A stretch of 64,000 nucleotides of DNA from an uncultured Lachnospiraceae bacterium (GTDB lineage: Bacteria > Bacillota > Clostridia > Lachnospirales > Lachnospiraceae), in assembly GCA_910585545.1 (NCBI GenBank), contig CAJUFN010000011.1, positions 7,289-71,288 on the forward strand. The letters run 5' to 3'. Position numbers and translations under genes: made by a program. Shown piece after piece: positions 51,680-60,780 of the stretch. Every line of letters starts with the position of its first letter. The stretch's first letter is position 1. Below the pieces are notes generated by a model. That model searched no databases. It was not told where the DNA came from and saw only the letters and a program-made list of their open reading frames with translations.

Positions 51680-52315
51680 ATGACGAAAAGAGAATGGATA
51701 TTCGCGATTCTAGAAGGCGTGGTACTTGGACTTATATTATTCTTTGGGGCAGTATTCTCGTTGATGCTGAATCGGGATATAGTGCATATGGAATTGTTTG
51801 CGGAGAAGTTATTTTTGATTATGGGTGGTTATATATTGGTTGTTTTAGCGATAAAAGGAATACTTTCTATCAGCTTTATAAAAAAAGCCGCAGTGATATT
51901 TCAGGGAGCAGGGATAATCTGGTGGGGATGGCTCTTGGGTCTTGGAATCACAACTGCAGGCGGTTTTATACCAGCATATATTCGCTATATCATTTTGCTA
52001 GATGCGATTGTGTTGATTTGCTATTGGATAGGAAGATTTTTGTATATGAAGCAGATCGCAGAGGAATTGAATGGGGGTAAGTGGAAGAAAGGGTTTGTAT
52101 TTCTGGAGGATATCGAAAAGAAACCGAAAAACGAAGATGAATTCATGACTTGGATTGGAAGGTATTGTCAGAAGAACGGCTTGGATTATGAAGTGTTGCA
52201 GTATGGAATCCCAGCGCAAATCAAAATGGACGGGATACAATATGCAGTAAGGATTACGGAGCGCAGCAGCCTGGCTAGCGGAATAGTACCAGCGATAGAA
52301 TTTAAACAACTATAA
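51680..52315 (+). CDS. DUF3021-like membrane protein
   Basis: A 211-residue protein with four transmembrane helices in residues 8-125 (AILEGVVLGLILFFGAVF; LFLIMGGYILVVLAI; WWGWLLGLGITTAGGFIP; YIILLDAIVLICYWIG) and a soluble tail of about 80 residues, ending RSSLASGIVPAIEF, not usual for DUF3021. It begins immediately after the LytTR stop (AAATAA ATG). Probably senses envelope status and restrains the LytTR partner. Confidence 0.7.
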   Translation: MTKREWIFAILEGVVLGLILFFGAVFSLMLNRDIVHMELFAEKLFLIMGGYILVVLAIKGILSISFIKKAAVIFQGAGIIWWGWLLGLGITTAGGFIPAYIRYIILLDAIVLICYWIGRFLYMKQIAEELNGGKWKKGFVFLEDIEKKPKNEDEFMTWIGRYCQKNGLDYEVLQYGIPAQIKMDGIQYAVRITERSSLASGIVPAIEFKQL

Positions 52316-52340
52316 AATTGAATTGAGAGGAGAGAGGATT

Positions 52341-52571
52341 ATGTTGAAGATGTTTAAAAAGACTTTTTGGGTTCCTTATAAAGATAGTGCGAATTATCCT
52401 ACGGTGAGAAAAGCACAGGAAGCAATTTCAGAATATTGTAAGGAAAATGGGAATTTATATACGTTTATTGGAGAGGATGAAGTAAAGATAGATGGAAAAG
52501 TATATGAAATTTATCGAGGATATGACCCTGGAAGCGGAGGAAATTATGGAATTAGATGTAGAGAGAAATAG
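52341..52571 (+). CDS. DUF4318-like small protein
   Basis: A 76-residue protein: WVPYKDSANYPTVRKAQEAISEYCKENGNLYTFIGEDEVKIDGKVYEIYRGYDPGSGGNYGIRCRE, resembling DUF4318 (helix, then three strands ending in a WITCKE-like motif). Its last 45 residues resemble the soluble tail of the preceding DUF3021-like protein (IKMDGIQYAVRI), so that tail may be a fused copy of this domain. GAGGAGAGAGG precedes the ATG. Confidence 0.6.
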   Translation: MLKMFKKTFWVPYKDSANYPTVRKAQEAISEYCKENGNLYTFIGEDEVKIDGKVYEIYRGYDPGSGGNYGIRCREK

Positions 52572-52643
52572 ATGATAAGGAGGTGCGCTAGCATCTCCTT
52601 TTTGCTATAATGAAAGCAGGAAATATTAAAAAGGAGGTCTAGT

Positions 52644-53420
52644 ATGAAATATGCAGAAGAAGGCATGCAGTATCATTTGCAGATAAGAAAAGGGGATGTG
52701 GGAAAATATGTTATTTTACCGGGAGACCCAAAACGGTGTGAGAAGATTGCAAAATACTTTGATAATCCGGTGCTGATTGCAGATAGCAGAGAGTATATTA
52801 CTTATACCGGATATCTGGATGGGGTAAAAGTGAGTGTGACATCAACGGGAATCGGGGGACCTTCGGCATCGATCGCCATGGAAGAATTAACGAAATGTGG
52901 GGCAGATACGTATATAAGAGTCGGAACATGCGGCGGAATGGATATTGATGTAAAAGGCGGCGATATTGTAATTGCAACCGGAGCTATCCGAAAAGAAGGA
53001 ACCAGCAGAGAATATGCGCCAATCGAGTTTCCGGCAGTAGCAGACCTTGATGTGACTAATGCACTTGTAAAGTCAGCAAAAGAATTAGGATGCACCTATC
53101 ATACCGGGGTGGTGGAGTGTAAAGATTCTTTTTATGGACAGCATGATCCGGAAAGTAAACCGGTTGGATATGAACTTCTGAATAAATGGGATGCGTGGCT
53201 CAAGCTTGGATGCAAAGCTTCCGAGATGGAATCAGCAGCACTTTTTATCGTAGCGAGCTACTTGCATGTAAGGGTAGGCTCTACGTTTCTTGTCGTAGGG
53301 AATCAAGAAAGAGAAAAGAAAGGGCTGGATAATCCAATCGTACATGATACGGATCTGGCTGTGAAAACAACAATCGGGGCATTAAGGGAACTTATAAGAC
53401 AAGATAGAATATCGGAATAA
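52644..53420 (+). CDS. udp: Uridine phosphorylase
   Basis: A 258-residue nucleoside phosphorylase splitting uridine to uracil and ribose 1-phosphate. Motifs: VILPGDPKRCEKIAKYF near residue 22, GIGGPSASIAMEELTKCGADTYIRVGTCGGMD, CKDSFYGQ, and SEMESAALFIVASY near 192. AAAGGAGGT precedes the ATG. Purine-nucleoside use cannot be excluded. Confidence 0.9.
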   Translation: MKYAEEGMQYHLQIRKGDVGKYVILPGDPKRCEKIAKYFDNPVLIADSREYITYTGYLDGVKVSVTSTGIGGPSASIAMEELTKCGADTYIRVGTCGGMDIDVKGGDIVIATGAIRKEGTSREYAPIEFPAVADLDVTNALVKSAKELGCTYHTGVVECKDSFYGQHDPESKPVGYELLNKWDAWLKLGCKASEMESAALFIVASYLHVRVGSTFLVVGNQEREKKGLDNPIVHDTDLAVKTTIGALRELIRQDRISE

Positions 53421-53422
53421 TA

Positions 53423-53458
53423 AAGTCAAGGCCATCGGATAAGCGGTGGTCTTGACTT
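53423..53458. terminator. Bidirectional terminator
   Basis: AAGTCAAGGCCA pairs with TGGTCTTGACTT (one wobble) between convergent udp and the ABC-F gene. A/T-runs are short on both sides. Confidence 0.7.
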
Positions 53459-53464
53459 ATAAAA

Positions 53465-55021
53465 TCAGAAAATCTTAGTGGTCCATTTTGTGCAGTCCCA
53501 AATTTCAGAGACTACGTCTTTGTAGAATTCCGGTTCATGACAGATTAAAAGGATACTGCCGCGGTAATCCTGAAGTGCTTTTTTGAGTGCATCCTTTGCA
53601 TCTACATCCAGATGGTTGGTAGGCTCGTCAAGGAGAAGGATATTAGTCTCTTTATTGACGAGTTTGCAAAGACGCACCTTTGCCTGTTCCCCTCCGCTTA
53701 ATACGCGTACCTGGCTTTCGATGTGTTTCGTCGTAAGCCCGCATTTTGCAAGCGCAGATCTTACCTCATACTGGGTAAAAGATGGGAACTCGCCCCAGAT
53801 TTCCTCGATACAGGTAGTCTTATTATCGCCCTTTACTTCCTGTTCAAAATATCCAATCTGCAAATTCTCACCAAGTTCACAGGAACCGGAAAGAGAAGGG
53901 ATAAGTCCTAAGATGCTTTTTAAAAGCGTTGTCTTTCCGATACCATTTGCACCGACAAGAGCAATTTTGTGTCCGCGCTCCATTGCAAGGGTAAGCGGCT
54001 TGGATAATGGTTCATCATATCCTATGACAAGGTCTTTTGTTTCGAAAATGTATTTGCCTGGTGTTCGCCCAGATTTGAACAGAAACTGTGGCTTTGGACG
54101 TTCGGCAGCAAGCTCGATCACATCCATTTTATCCAGTTTTTTCTGACGTGACATTGCCATATTTCTGGTAGACACGCGGGCTTTGTTACGTGCCACGAAG
54201 TCCTTCAATTCACTGATTTCCTGTTGCTGACGCTTATAAGCAGCCTCCAGTTGTGCTTTTTTGACTGCATAAACTTCTTCAAAGTGATCGTAATCACCAA
54301 CATAGCGGTTCAGTTCCTGATTCTCCATATGATAAATGATGTTGATGACCTCATTTAAGAATGGAATATCGTGGGAAATCAAGATGAATGCATTCTCGTA
54401 TTCGATAAGATAACGTTTTAACCATTCGATATGTTCTTCATCCAGGTAGTTTGTTGGCTCGTCAAGAAGAAGAATATCTGGTTTTTCCAGCAAAAGTTTT
54501 CCAAGCAAAACTTTCGTACGCTGACCGCCGCTTAAGTCTGTCACATCACGGTCAAGACCGATATCGGTAAGCCCTAAAGCACGTCCGACTTCCTCTACTT
54601 TGGCGTCAATGATATAAAAATCATGTGCATCAAGCATGTCCTGTATTGTGCCAAGTTCTTCCATCATCGCCATCATTTCTTCTTCGGAAGCAGTTCCTAG
54701 TGCGTCGCAGATATCATTCATACGAGTTTCCATCTCAAATAAATACGAAAATGCAGATTTTAATACATCTTCAATGGTCATGCCTTTTGTGAGAATCGTA
54801 TGCTGGTCAAGATAGCCGATGCGGATATTTTTTGCCCATTCAATTTTTCCCTCATCCGGTTTCAGATGTCCGGTAATAATATTCATGAAGGTAGATTTTC
54901 CTTCACCGTTTGCGCCGACAAGTCCGATATGTTCCCCCTTTAAAAGACGGAAAGAAACGTCCTGAAATACAGCACGATCTCCAAATCCATGGGAGAGGTG
55001 TTCTACGTTTAAAATACTCAT
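53465..55021 (-). CDS. ABC-F family ATPase (YbiT/YkpA type)
   Basis: A 518-residue soluble protein with two ATP-binding cassettes and no membrane domain: Walker A GANGEGKSTF near 37 and GANGIGKTTL near 356, signatures LSGGQRTKVLLG and LSGGEQAKVRL, Walker B LLLDEPTNYLDEEH and LLLDEPTNHLDVDA, linked by a charged interdomain helix region with YKRQQQEISELKDFVARN. ABC-F proteins act on the ribosome during translation; this one looks like the housekeeping YbiT-type rather than a known antibiotic-resistance type. Confidence 0.9.
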   Translation of the reverse strand: MSILNVEHLSHGFGDRAVFQDVSFRLLKGEHIGLVGANGEGKSTFMNIITGHLKPDEGKIEWAKNIRIGYLDQHTILTKGMTIEDVLKSAFSYLFEMETRMNDICDALGTASEEEMMAMMEELGTIQDMLDAHDFYIIDAKVEEVGRALGLTDIGLDRDVTDLSGGQRTKVLLGKLLLEKPDILLLDEPTNYLDEEHIEWLKRYLIEYENAFILISHDIPFLNEVINIIYHMENQELNRYVGDYDHFEEVYAVKKAQLEAAYKRQQQEISELKDFVARNKARVSTRNMAMSRQKKLDKMDVIELAAERPKPQFLFKSGRTPGKYIFETKDLVIGYDEPLSKPLTLAMERGHKIALVGANGIGKTTLLKSILGLIPSLSGSCELGENLQIGYFEQEVKGDNKTTCIEEIWGEFPSFTQYEVRSALAKCGLTTKHIESQVRVLSGGEQAKVRLCKLVNKETNILLLDEPTNHLDVDAKDALKKALQDYRGSILLICHEPEFYKDVVSEIWDCTKWTTKIF

Positions 55022-55037
55022 ATGTATATACTCCTTT

Positions 55038-55070
55038 AAAAACCGGCACGAAGTAGATTACGCGCCGGTT
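55038..55070 (-). promoter_or_regulatory. Leader hairpin directly before the ABC-F ribosome binding site
   Basis: On the minus strand AACCGGC (55070-55064) pairs with GCCGGTT (55047-55041) and is followed by TTTTT, then AAAGGAG and the ATG at 55021. A terminator-like hairpin a few bases before a ribosome binding site suggests either a terminator of the upstream coat gene or attenuation of the ABC-F gene. Confidence 0.5.
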
Positions 55071-55094
55071 CGTTCTTTTCTTCTATATAATTTA

Positions 55095-55352
55095 CTATCT
55101 CATAGCAGGTTGTGTCAAGATAGATTTCACATGACTTATTTCTTCCTGAGTTGCTTTCTGTGCCGGAACATAGTAGCTTTTTTCTCTTGCAAGTTCATAT
55201 AATTTTTCCTGTGACATTTCGCAGTCATTACGAATCTGCTTCAAACACTGTTTCAATTCTTTGTTCTCAGTCTGCGGAATCATATCTCCGAACATTTTTA
55301 ATTCGCCGTTTACTCCGACAAGTGCGTCAGATACCATTGTTTTATCGTTCAT
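55095..55352 (-). CDS. Spore-coat protein, CotF-like
   Basis: An 85-residue helical protein (VNGELKMFGDMIPQTENKELKQCLKQIRNDCEMSQEKLYELAREKSYYVPAQKATQEEISHVKS), the pattern of CotF-family coat proteins in spore formers. GAGGGGAC precedes the ATG. It follows the 60-residue gene by 11 bases, so they are an operon. Confidence 0.75.
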   Translation of the reverse strand: MNDKTMVSDALVGVNGELKMFGDMIPQTENKELKQCLKQIRNDCEMSQEKLYELAREKSYYVPAQKATQEEISHVKSILTQPAMR

Positions 55353-55363
55353 TGTGTCCCCTC

Positions 55364-55546
55364 CTATAAAAATTTCATTAACTGCTGTTTGTTTTTCATC
55401 GCGCAGTCAGCAGCATCGTAGAAAAGTTTTTTTACATCTTCTTCTTGTGCCATGGAAGCATAGTCGCTCATTTTTGCATGTGTGTTTTCGTAGCCGCCGA
55501 TCAAGTGGCGTAAGTTTTGTAAATCCAGAATAGAAATTTCAGACAT
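55364..55546 (-). CDS. Small CotF-like coat protein
   Basis: A 60-residue helical protein (ILDLQNLRHLIGGYENTHAKMSDYASMAQEEDVKKLFYDAADCAMKNKQQLMKFL), matching the N-terminal half of CotF-type proteins. AAGGAGGAA precedes the ATG. Pairs of a short and a longer CotF-like gene are common in Lachnospiraceae. Confidence 0.7.
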   Translation of the reverse strand: MSEISILDLQNLRHLIGGYENTHAKMSDYASMAQEEDVKKLFYDAADCAMKNKQQLMKFL

Positions 55547-55636
55547 GTTGTGTTCCTCCTTGATTTTCTCATTGCTTGTTACGAACTTAGTATGTGAAAA
55601 ATGAGCAGTTTTAAAAGAAGAATTTTCTGGAAAATT

Positions 55637-56368
55637 TTAGTATGTAACACAGGCGTTCATAAAGGCGAAGAATAAATCGCGCATTTTTCGGGAAGTATGG
55701 TACATGCATTCCGGATGCCATTGGACTCCGATCGCAAATGGATGATCATCGATTTCGATTGCTTCGATAACATTGTCGGAAGTTCTGGCACTTGCAATGA
55801 TATGATCACCGAGTATGGAGATGCTTTGATGATGATAGCTGTTGGTATATACATTATCTCCCAAAAGCTCGAAAAGTTTCGTATCTGGCTGTATGATTAT
55901 TTTGTGAAATACATCGCTGCGACTGTCAGAATTTTGCATATGGCAAAGAGAAGGTGTTTCTTTATAGGAAATGTCCTGATAAATTTGTCCATTCCTTGCA
56001 ATGTTCATAATCTGCATACCACGGCAGATTGCAAATACGGGTTTTTCCAAAGTTAAGAGGTATTCCATAAAGAGAATCTGGAATTTATCGACAGTAAAGT
56101 TCGTAGCTCCCGATAAACTAAGTGGTTCCTGGTTAAAAAGCAGGGGAGTGACATCATCGCCACCGCAATATAAAAATCCGTGACAAAGGGAAGCGAGTGC
56201 GGAAAATTCACATTCTGTTTTGGTAAATGGAATCAAAACGGGAATGCCTCCGGAGGCATTGACGGCATGGATGTAGGTCTGAGGAACATATTGTCTATGC
56301 TGCATGCAGCCGCAGGTTAAGATACCAATGATGGGTTTCGGTGTAGAAATAGATATAAAATCTGACAT
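55637..56368 (-). CDS. Class I glutamine amidotransferase, peptidase C26 (gamma-glutamyl hydrolase family)
   Basis: A 243-residue enzyme: KPIIGILTCG at the N-terminus, FAICRGMQIMN with nucleophile Cys near residue 110, and GVQWHPECMY with catalytic His and Glu near 218. Such enzymes hydrolyse gamma-glutamyl compounds such as gamma-glutamyl-GABA. AAAGGAG on the minus strand selects the ATG at 56368; the frame extends upstream without a site. It diverges from a dipeptidase gene, so both may serve peptide or polyamine catabolism. Confidence 0.88.
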   Translation of the reverse strand: MSDFISISTPKPIIGILTCGCMQHRQYVPQTYIHAVNASGGIPVLIPFTKTECEFSALASLCHGFLYCGGDDVTPLLFNQEPLSLSGATNFTVDKFQILFMEYLLTLEKPVFAICRGMQIMNIARNGQIYQDISYKETPSLCHMQNSDSRSDVFHKIIIQPDTKLFELLGDNVYTNSYHHQSISILGDHIIASARTSDNVIEAIEIDDHPFAIGVQWHPECMYHTSRKMRDLFFAFMNACVTY

Positions 56369-56449
56369 AAGAACTCCTTTCGTTGACAAAAATAAGATGC
56401 TTTTCATATAATAATGAATAGTAGAAAATATGAGAAAAGAGATGAAAAT

Positions 56450-57409
56450 ATGCAGATGATAGACATGCATTGTGATACCATTTGGGGTCTGACAGAGAAA
56501 GAAAAAGCGGGGATATCAGAAAGCTTAACAGAAAATACGCTGGCAGTAGATGTAAAGGGAATGAGAAAAGCAGGAAGTATGGCACAGTTTTTTGCCTGTT
56601 TTATCTACATGAAGATGTTTGAGGGGGAAAAGCGTTGGGAAGAAGGATTTCAGTATGCAAAAAGGATGCTGAAGCGATTGAAAGAGGAGATTATGCAGAG
56701 TACGGATATGGAGTTCGCATATCGAACAGAGGATGTTCGTAAGAATTTTGCTGGGGGAAAGATATCGGCGGTGATGACGATAGAAGAAGGCGGCATCCTG
56801 GATAATCGTATCGAACGGCTGGATGAGTTCTATAAAGAAGGGGTAAGACTTGTAACGTTATTATGGAATGAGGAAAATTGCATTGGATATCCAAACAGCA
56901 AAGATGTGACGCTCATGCAAAAGGGATTAAAGCCATTTGGGATAGAGTGCATAAGAAAAATGAATGAACTTGGCATGTTGATTGATGTATCACATATGTC
57001 CGACGGGGGATTTTGGGATGTTGTAAGATACAGCAGCAAACCATTCGTGGCATCGCATTCGAATGCACGCGCGATATGCGCTCATCCAAGAAATTTAAGT
57101 GACAAGATGCTAAAGGCAATCGGAGAAAGCGGCAGTGTGGCAGGAATGAATCTATATCCATATTTTGTAAATAAAGAAGGCGTTTCCACATATGAAGCGC
57201 TGGCAAGACATGTATTGCATATGGTGGATAAGGCAGGTATAGAAGGAGTTGCAATCGGAACAGATTTAGACGGTTTTGATGAAGGAGAGACACCGATTAT
57301 GAAGATTGGTGATATGACGGAATTTTACCGATATCTGCAGAAAAAGGGAATGCGGGAAAGTGATCTTCGTAAAATCTGGTATGAAAATGCATTAAGAGTA
57401 TTGCTTTAA
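56450..57409 (+). CDS. Membrane dipeptidase (peptidase M19)
   Basis: A 319-residue zinc dipeptidase: MIDMHCDTIWGL with ligands His5 and Asp7, MTIEEGG near residue 105, LIDVSHMSDGGFWDVV near 178, SHSNARAICAHPRNLSDKML near 202 and GTDLDGFDEG near 268. ATG at 56450 begins the catalytic motif two codons later, so an upstream start at 56414 without a good site is rejected. The next gene encodes a sodium symporter, suggesting uptake and hydrolysis of small peptides or amino acids. Confidence 0.92.
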   Translation: MQMIDMHCDTIWGLTEKEKAGISESLTENTLAVDVKGMRKAGSMAQFFACFIYMKMFEGEKRWEEGFQYAKRMLKRLKEEIMQSTDMEFAYRTEDVRKNFAGGKISAVMTIEEGGILDNRIERLDEFYKEGVRLVTLLWNEENCIGYPNSKDVTLMQKGLKPFGIECIRKMNELGMLIDVSHMSDGGFWDVVRYSSKPFVASHSNARAICAHPRNLSDKMLKAIGESGSVAGMNLYPYFVNKEGVSTYEALARHVLHMVDKAGIEGVAIGTDLDGFDEGETPIMKIGDMTEFYRYLQKKGMRESDLRKIWYENALRVLL

Positions 57410-57462
57410 AGCGAGAAAGTGTGTTAAAATGGCCTCAGTTTGTGAAAAGTGAGGAGAAAGAG

Positions 57463-58776
57463 ATGGAAAAAAGAGAAACATTTACAAGCAAGATGGGATT
57501 TGTCATGGCTTGTATCGGTTCTGCGATCGGTCTTGGAAATATATGGATGTTTCCGTACCGGCTTGGCAGATACGGCGGTGCAGCATTTTTAATTCCGTAT
57601 CTTATTTTTGTAGTAATTTTGGGAACAACGGGACTTATGACAGAGTTTTCTTTCGGAAGAAGATTTCAAGGAGGTTCCATGACAGGAATCGTAAAAGTAT
57701 TTTCCGAAAAGAAGAAAAAAGGCGGAAAGATTGTCGGTGCACTGCCAGCAATTGGTCTTGCCGGTATTTTTATGTTTTATAACATTGTGGTTGGCTGGAT
57801 TTTGAAATACTTATTCATGAGTGTGACAGGAGAACTAAAGAAAATCGATAAGAGTACATATTTTGATGGATTTGCGGGAACAAGCGCTTCCATTCCGTGG
57901 AATGTGATTGCGATTATCATTACGGTTCTTATTATTTCTTTGGGAGTGACCAAAGGAATCGAACGAATCAGCAAAATCATCATGCCGGCGTTATTTTTGA
58001 TTTTTATCGCGCTCGCAATTCGTTCACTGACACTGCCAGGTTCTATAGAGGGAGTTAAATTTTTACTTCAGCCAAAATGGAGCTATCTTGGTGAGGTGAA
58101 TACATGGGTAATGGCGCTTGGCCAGGCATTCTTCACAGTATCGTTGAATGGCTGCGGAATGGTGGTATATGGAAGCTATCTGAAAAAGAATTATGATATT
58201 CCAAAGCTTGCGCTTACTACATCGCTGCTCGATACATTGGCGGCACTGCTTGCTTCTTTTGTTATTATGCCGGCAGTATTTGCATTTGGAGTGGATGTCA
58301 ATGCCGGACCGCCGCTTTTATTTATGACTATGCCAAGCATTTTTGATAAAATGCCGGGAGGCTCTTTTATAGCAGTCGTATTCTTTATAAGCTTGTTATT
58401 TGCGGCAATTTCTTCTTCTATTAATATGTTGGAAGGAGTAACAGAAGCTGTTATTTCTAATCTGAAAGTACAGCGTAAGAAAGCAGTCTTGAGCATTGGT
58501 CTTGTTATGGCGGTGTTATCGATACCTTTGAATCTTAGTATGAATGTATTTGATAATTTTACAAATCTGATTACGGTCGTGATTTCACCGCTGATGGTGA
58601 TTCTGGTATTGTTTGTGTATTTCTACATGCATGATGCAAAAAATGCATTGAAAGAAATCAATGAGGGAAGCAATATTCGTCTTGGCGGTAAGTTTTTGGG
58701 ATTTGCCAAATATGGATTTATGTTTGTCACAATTTTAGTTGTGATTCTTGGAATTGTATATGGGGGAATTGGTTAA
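57463..58776 (+). CDS. Neurotransmitter:sodium symporter family transporter
   Basis: A 437-residue membrane protein with 11-12 helices. The N-terminal FTSKMGFVMACIGSAIGLGNIWMFPYRLGRYGGAAFLIPY carries the NSS family's unwound first helix and sodium site; later segments include GTTGLMTEFSFGR and TVSLNGCGMVVYGSY. GAGGAGAAA selects the ATG at 57463. Imports amino acids or related compounds with sodium; exact substrate unknown. It is the last gene before the mobile element. Confidence 0.9.
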   Translation: MEKRETFTSKMGFVMACIGSAIGLGNIWMFPYRLGRYGGAAFLIPYLIFVVILGTTGLMTEFSFGRRFQGGSMTGIVKVFSEKKKKGGKIVGALPAIGLAGIFMFYNIVVGWILKYLFMSVTGELKKIDKSTYFDGFAGTSASIPWNVIAIIITVLIISLGVTKGIERISKIIMPALFLIFIALAIRSLTLPGSIEGVKFLLQPKWSYLGEVNTWVMALGQAFFTVSLNGCGMVVYGSYLKKNYDIPKLALTTSLLDTLAALLASFVIMPAVFAFGVDVNAGPPLLFMTMPSIFDKMPGGSFIAVVFFISLLFAAISSSINMLEGVTEAVISNLKVQRKKAVLSIGLVMAVLSIPLNLSMNVFDNFTNLITVVISPLMVILVLFVYFYMHDAKNALKEINEGSNIRLGGKFLGFAKYGFMFVTILVVILGIVYGGIG

Positions 58777-58859
58777 GATTACGAAAAAAGGAATGTGCTT
58801 AGGGCAGCACTCATAAGACAGTATTAGAAATGTTTTCGGGAAACGGCGTAGCTTACGGG
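58777..58859. other. Probable left boundary of the mobile element
   Basis: The 83 bases between the symporter stop and the recombinase stop mark the change from chromosomal to element-like content; an attachment site is expected here, but I cannot place the core without the empty site. GGAAACGGCGTAGC pairs with GCTATGCCGTTTC (58841-58872), a hairpin ending the leftward recombinase transcript. Confidence 0.45.
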
Positions 58860-60503
58860 CTATGCCGTTTCTCCGTTTTGCAGGTCATTCAGTAAAGACG
58901 CGGGGAGTATTCCCACAAGGTCATAGGAAATGTCAATCTGCTGTTCCCTATGCCCCTTTGATTTATCCGGCGCGTGAACGTACACCGCCTTTACCATGTC
59001 GTTTAAGACAGAGGGTGTCAACTCGTCCAAGTCAAGATATTTCCGTACTTTGCTGATGAACCTGTCAATGTTCTCTGTTTGTTCTTCCTGTTCGCTAATT
59101 TCTTCATTCAATCGCAACAGCTTTTCCCGCAGTTCTTCCTGCTCCTGCTCGTAATCGCCGGAGAGCATTTGAAATCTGCTGTCAGATAGTTTCCCGTTGG
59201 CATTGTCCTCATAAATACGCTTGAATAATCGGTCAAGTTCCTCTATGCGCCGTTCCGCTTGCGTCAGTTGCCGCCGCTTCGCCGCCAGTTCCTTTTTCGC
59301 TTCGACTTTCTGCTTCGCACCCATAGCTTTACGGAATTGTTCTTCGTGGTTAGCGACACAGGCAATCGTCATTCTCATGTGAGCAAGTACGCCCTGTTCC
59401 AAAACAACGGCGCGGATAAAATGAGTAGAGCAAATCTCTTTCCCCTTGAGCCTTGAAGTAGAGCAAATAAAATGGTCTTGTCTTGCTTCAAAGTTCTTGC
59501 TTGTGCAGTAATACAGCTTTTCGCCGCAATCGGCACAGCGCACAATGCCGGAAAACATATTCGTCTTTCCTGTTCTCGTCGGGCGTCGTTTGTTTTTCCG
59601 TAATTCCTGTACCCGCGCCCATGTGTCGGCGTCAATGATTGCTTCGTGGGTATTCTCAAACACAAGCCATTTTTCCTCTGGATTGTAACAGGTTTTCTTG
59701 CTTTTGTAGGACTGCTTATAGGTCTTGAAGTTTACCGTATTCCCTTGATATTCTGGACGCTCCAAAATGTCGGCTATAGTATCGCCCGTCCAGTTATAAG
59801 GATTGTCCGGCGGCGCGTTTCTCGTTGCCCTGCCTGTCTGCTGAAAATGGATTGTCGGCGTTATGACCTTATCCTCTTTCAGAATACGGGCAATCTGCGA
59901 CGGTCCATAACCGTCCAGACAAAGGACAAATATCCGCTTGACTACTTCGGCGGCTTCTCCGTCCACGATCCACCGTTTCTTGTTGTCGGGGTCTTTCATG
60001 TAGCCATAGGGCGGGTTTGTGCAGAGGTGTTCTCCTGCTTCTCCTTTTGACTTCATCACAGCGCGGATTTTCTTGCTTGTATCTTTTGCGTACCACTCGT
60101 TGATGATGTTCAAAAAGGGGGTAAAGTCGCTGTCCTGCTGGTTTGCGCTGTCTATGCCGTTATTGATAGCGATAAACCGCACACCCTTTTCCACGAACAG
60201 GACTTCGGTGTAAAAGCCCACTTTCAGATAGTCGCGCCCAAGCCGCGACATATCTTTGACTATCAAGGTGGAGACTTCGCCGTTTTCGATTTTTTCCAAA
60301 AGTTCGCTCCAACTTGGACGGTTGAAATTCGTTCCAGAGTACCCGTCGTCCACGAAAAACAGGGTGTTTGAAAAATGATTTTCCTTTGCGTATTTACTTA
60401 AAATCGCCTTTTGATTAACAATGCTGTTGCTGTCGCCCTGTAACTCGTCGTCGCGCGATAAGCGGCAATAGAGGGCGGTAATTTTGTCAGACTGCCTTAA
60501 CAT
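58860..60503 (-). CDS. Large serine recombinase (mobile-element integrase, TnpX-like)
   Basis: A 547-residue recombinase. Catalytic domain residues 1-150: ALYCRLSRDDELQGDSNSI with Ser10 in the YCRLSRDD pattern, and VKDMSRLGRDYLKVG. Then the recombinase domain GYMKDPDNKKRWIVDGEAAEVVKRIF, a zinc ribbon RCADCGEKLYYC ... FICST, and a coiled-coil (LTQAERRIEELDRLFKRIYED). AAAGGAG on the minus strand selects the ATG at 60503; the frame extends to 60656 without a site. G/C-rich relative to the host. It would integrate and excise the element. Confidence 0.93.
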   Translation of the reverse strand: MLRQSDKITALYCRLSRDDELQGDSNSIVNQKAILSKYAKENHFSNTLFFVDDGYSGTNFNRPSWSELLEKIENGEVSTLIVKDMSRLGRDYLKVGFYTEVLFVEKGVRFIAINNGIDSANQQDSDFTPFLNIINEWYAKDTSKKIRAVMKSKGEAGEHLCTNPPYGYMKDPDNKKRWIVDGEAAEVVKRIFVLCLDGYGPSQIARILKEDKVITPTIHFQQTGRATRNAPPDNPYNWTGDTIADILERPEYQGNTVNFKTYKQSYKSKKTCYNPEEKWLVFENTHEAIIDADTWARVQELRKNKRRPTRTGKTNMFSGIVRCADCGEKLYYCTSKNFEARQDHFICSTSRLKGKEICSTHFIRAVVLEQGVLAHMRMTIACVANHEEQFRKAMGAKQKVEAKKELAAKRRQLTQAERRIEELDRLFKRIYEDNANGKLSDSRFQMLSGDYEQEQEELREKLLRLNEEISEQEEQTENIDRFISKVRKYLDLDELTPSVLNDMVKAVYVHAPDKSKGHREQQIDISYDLVGILPASLLNDLQNGETA

Positions 60504-60579
60504 AGTTTCTGCTCCTTTCATCGGCGGACAGTCTGCCAATACAGGATTGCTTACCCCTATTTTATCGGCTCCGGCATTT

Positions 60580-60780
60580 TTATTCAACATCTTTTTTGTC
60601 CTTTTCCTGCTCCATAAGGCGTAAAACCTTGTGGGGCAGGCTCCTTTCCCCGTCATAACTGCCTGTAAAGCGATACAGCGTCCTGCCAGATTTTATCGTT
60701 ACTTCATGCGTTGGCAATTCTTGAAACAGCGGATTTTCAACCACGATATGCCCGTCCTTGATTTTTCGTTTCCGTTCCAT
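60580..60780 (-). CDS. TnpW-like transposon protein
   Basis: A 66-residue protein: VTIKSGRTLYRFTGSYDGERSLPHKVLRLMEQEKDKKD, matching small TnpW-type proteins that accompany serine recombinases of Tn4451-like elements. On the same strand, 77 bases upstream of the recombinase start. Function unclear. Confidence 0.65.
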   Translation of the reverse strand: MERKRKIKDGHIVVENPLFQELPTHEVTIKSGRTLYRFTGSYDGERSLPHKVLRLMEQEKDKKDVE

